Shown in pieces: positions 62,601 to 64,000 of a stretch of 64,000 bases of DNA. This stretch comes from Lingula anatina (taxonomy: Eukaryota; Brachiopoda; Lingulata; Lingulida; Lingulidae): the NCBI RefSeq assembly GCF_001039355.2, contig NW_019775727.1, positions 165,004-229,003 on the forward strand. Direction: 5' to 3'. The notes below the pieces were generated by a model. It saw only the letters and a list, made by a program, of their open reading frames with translations. It was not told the origin of the DNA and did not search any database. The position numbers were made by a program, and so were the translations under genes. Position 1 is the first letter of the stretch; every line of letters begins with the position of its first letter.

Positions 62601-63403
62601 TAATTTAAAGAAGCATAATGAAATGCAGCATTCAATTAAATAGTACTCTGTACATTAAATATAAAGGTGATCCTTGATCAAGTAACATAAATGAATAATA
62701 TACATTAGCATTGTATAAAGACGAAATAAAAATGGAATATAGTTAAAAATTATTGAAAAAATTCTAAACAAGGCACTGAATGGCAGAAAGGTGTGACAAT
62801 GTGGGGAAAATAATAAGAAAAAAGTTTCAAAATTATTAATCATAATCTACTTAATACACTATCTGGGACCTACAATTTCCCAATGTTAAATAAATACATG
62901 TATGAAACCTGTGATTTTCTTTTCTTTCACAAACCTACCTGGCACACGTCTACATCCACCTTTAAAAACACGGCATTGGGATACTTTACTGCCAACTGTT
63001 CCACTATCGGAGCAATATTCCTACACGGCCCACACCTACAAAAATTACAAATAAAATACAAAGGATTTTTTAAGTCCCATAAGTATTTTTTTTTTCTTTA
63101 TTATTCATATCAGTGACAAAGGACAATTTTGTGAATAAAACAATGTTTAAAATTGAGGATACTATTACAAAACATAATTAATAAACGGCAGCAACACGCC
63201 GTTATTTACACCAGAGATATCTATGCGAAGAAAGCAATAGGCACAAAACAAAATACAACGGAGTGAGGATAGGATTGTACCGGCCGGATGCAAAACACTT
63301 ACCATGTGGCAAAGAAATCAACTACCACCAGTTTGGTACCTGCATTTTTCAGTTCTAGCTGAAAGTCCTCGTCTTTCTGTATTTGTTTCACCGCCCCTGC
63401 CAT
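59651..63403 (-). CDS. TXNL1: Thioredoxin-like protein 1 (TRP32)
   Basis: Nine exons on the minus strand join in frame: 63403-63303, 63035-62939, 62437-62261, 61865-61746, 61386-61320, 60926-60833, 60641-60563, 60258-60154 and 59680-59651. They give 289 residues, the usual family length. Residues 1-105 form a thioredoxin domain with the active site WCGPC and the cis-proline stretch [11 protein letters not shown] linker with [11 protein letters not shown] leads into a PITH domain (about 120-280: [47 protein letters not shown]) and the C-terminus ends KKGESH. The protein is a cytosolic and nuclear redox factor that binds the 26S proteasome regulatory particle through its PITH domain. All introns are GT-AG. 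AATAAA on the gene strand lies at 59313. It shares a short upstream region with a divergent gene. Confidence 0.96.
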
Positions 63404-63630
63404 TACAAAAAGATCAAAACAACTAAATTATAATCTATATAACAGCAAGTCACAAATATCGCGCTGAATCACAGCCTCGTTTCGACTTAGAAATGGATAA
63501 TCCACTAGCAACCGATTTACTCACAAGAGGGGACTCCTTAGCAATGAGAACTAATGTTCCGCTGCCGTGTGCCTCGTTTACCGAATGCAAATGGCTATGA
63601 AGTAATAAGTATGGATTTGGACAAAGTTAG
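63404..63630. promoter_or_regulatory. Probable bidirectional promoter
   Basis: Only about 230 bp separate the TXNL1 start codon from the start codon of a plus-strand frame at 63631/63634. The sequence is less AT-rich than the flanks, and no TATA box or known motif is obvious. Confidence 0.45.
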
Positions 63631-63633
63631 ATG

Positions 63634-63777
63634 ATGTCTGACGCCGTGGAGAAAGCATTTGCAGCAATCCCTGGACTTATTAGTGGGGGCTTGACGACGA
63701 TCACTGCAGGCTCCCCAATCCATGTCCAGGGCTTTCCATCGTTTGTACACAAAGTCTGTTCATTGACCTCAAAATAT
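63634..63777 (+). CDS. First coding exon of an unrecognised divergent gene
   Basis: ATGATGTCTGAC opens a frame starting MSDAVEKAFAAIPGLISGG, continuing ITAGSPIHVQGFPSFVHK and ending TSKY at the donor GTGAGT (63778) in phase 0. That is 48 residues from the second ATG. The intron and further exons run past the window. I do not recognise the product; no signal peptide is evident. The head-to-head position with TXNL1 and the good donor support a real gene. Confidence 0.55.
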
Positions 63778-64000
63778 GTGAGTTCGAATATGATTTTACG
63801 GGTTCTTCTGGTTTTTCACACTAGTGATATTTTGGGCTTTAATTCTCAACAGCTGATAGGAATGTGGCAGTAATAATTAACAACCTAATTATTAAATCAT
63901 GCATACAATACAATACAATAAATTTTATTTCATGTCGGTTACAAATTGAATGGAAACATTAGCTTTACAGCTATTCTCCGACTGTATAGATGCATGTATA

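Overview
This is an AT-rich, intron-rich animal nuclear window, probably from a lophotrochozoan such as a mollusc. That placement is inference from gene content, gene structure and repeat style; nothing in the sequence names the species. GT-AG introns, polyadenylation signals, a tRNA-derived SINE, Harbinger-type DNA-transposon debris and many microsatellites exclude a prokaryote. The assembly has one run of 60 N and isolated single Ns at 8440, 41444 and 54558. Every N site sits next to a structural oddity, so some apparent duplications may be assembly joins.

Layout. 1-6500 is repeat-rich: a Myb/SANT-like transposon protein fragment, a Harbinger-like inverted-repeat element, a short-period palindromic array and several related element ends. 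7488-8009 (-) is an intronless, secreted, cysteine-rich protein. 8919-13270 (+) is PRMT2 in eight exons; the start of its SH3 domain is missing. 13271-20872 is mostly non-coding, with a SINE and microsatellites. 20873-23316 (+) is a two-exon gene for a 475-residue protein I do not recognise.

The dominant feature is one minus-strand gene running from about 57.4 kb down to 25.2 kb. I assembled 40 coding exons (5448 nt including stop, 1815 residues) for a type I membrane protein: signal peptide, three tandem modules of about 560-585 residues, one transmembrane helix and a short cytoplasmic tail. The three modules use the same exon order, phases and nearly the same exon lengths, so the gene grew by triplication of a 13-exon block. 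Each module also seems to hold two copies of a beta-rich domain resembling ependymin or LolA-like lipid-binding folds (inference), followed by a third conserved segment. A 2157-bp direct duplication of four early exons cannot be spliced in frame and ends at the single N at 54558, so it is probably a haplotype or assembly artefact.

Inside one intron of that gene, on the opposite strand, lies an intact intronless TRP-like channel gene (41492-43342) between two diverged direct repeats of about 500 bp. To the right, TXNL1 (thioredoxin plus PITH domains, 289 residues, nine exons) is on the minus strand at 63403-59651. The first exon of an unrecognised gene diverges from it at 63634. The genes are not an operon or pathway; they are ordinary animal neighbours embedded in transposon-rich DNA.
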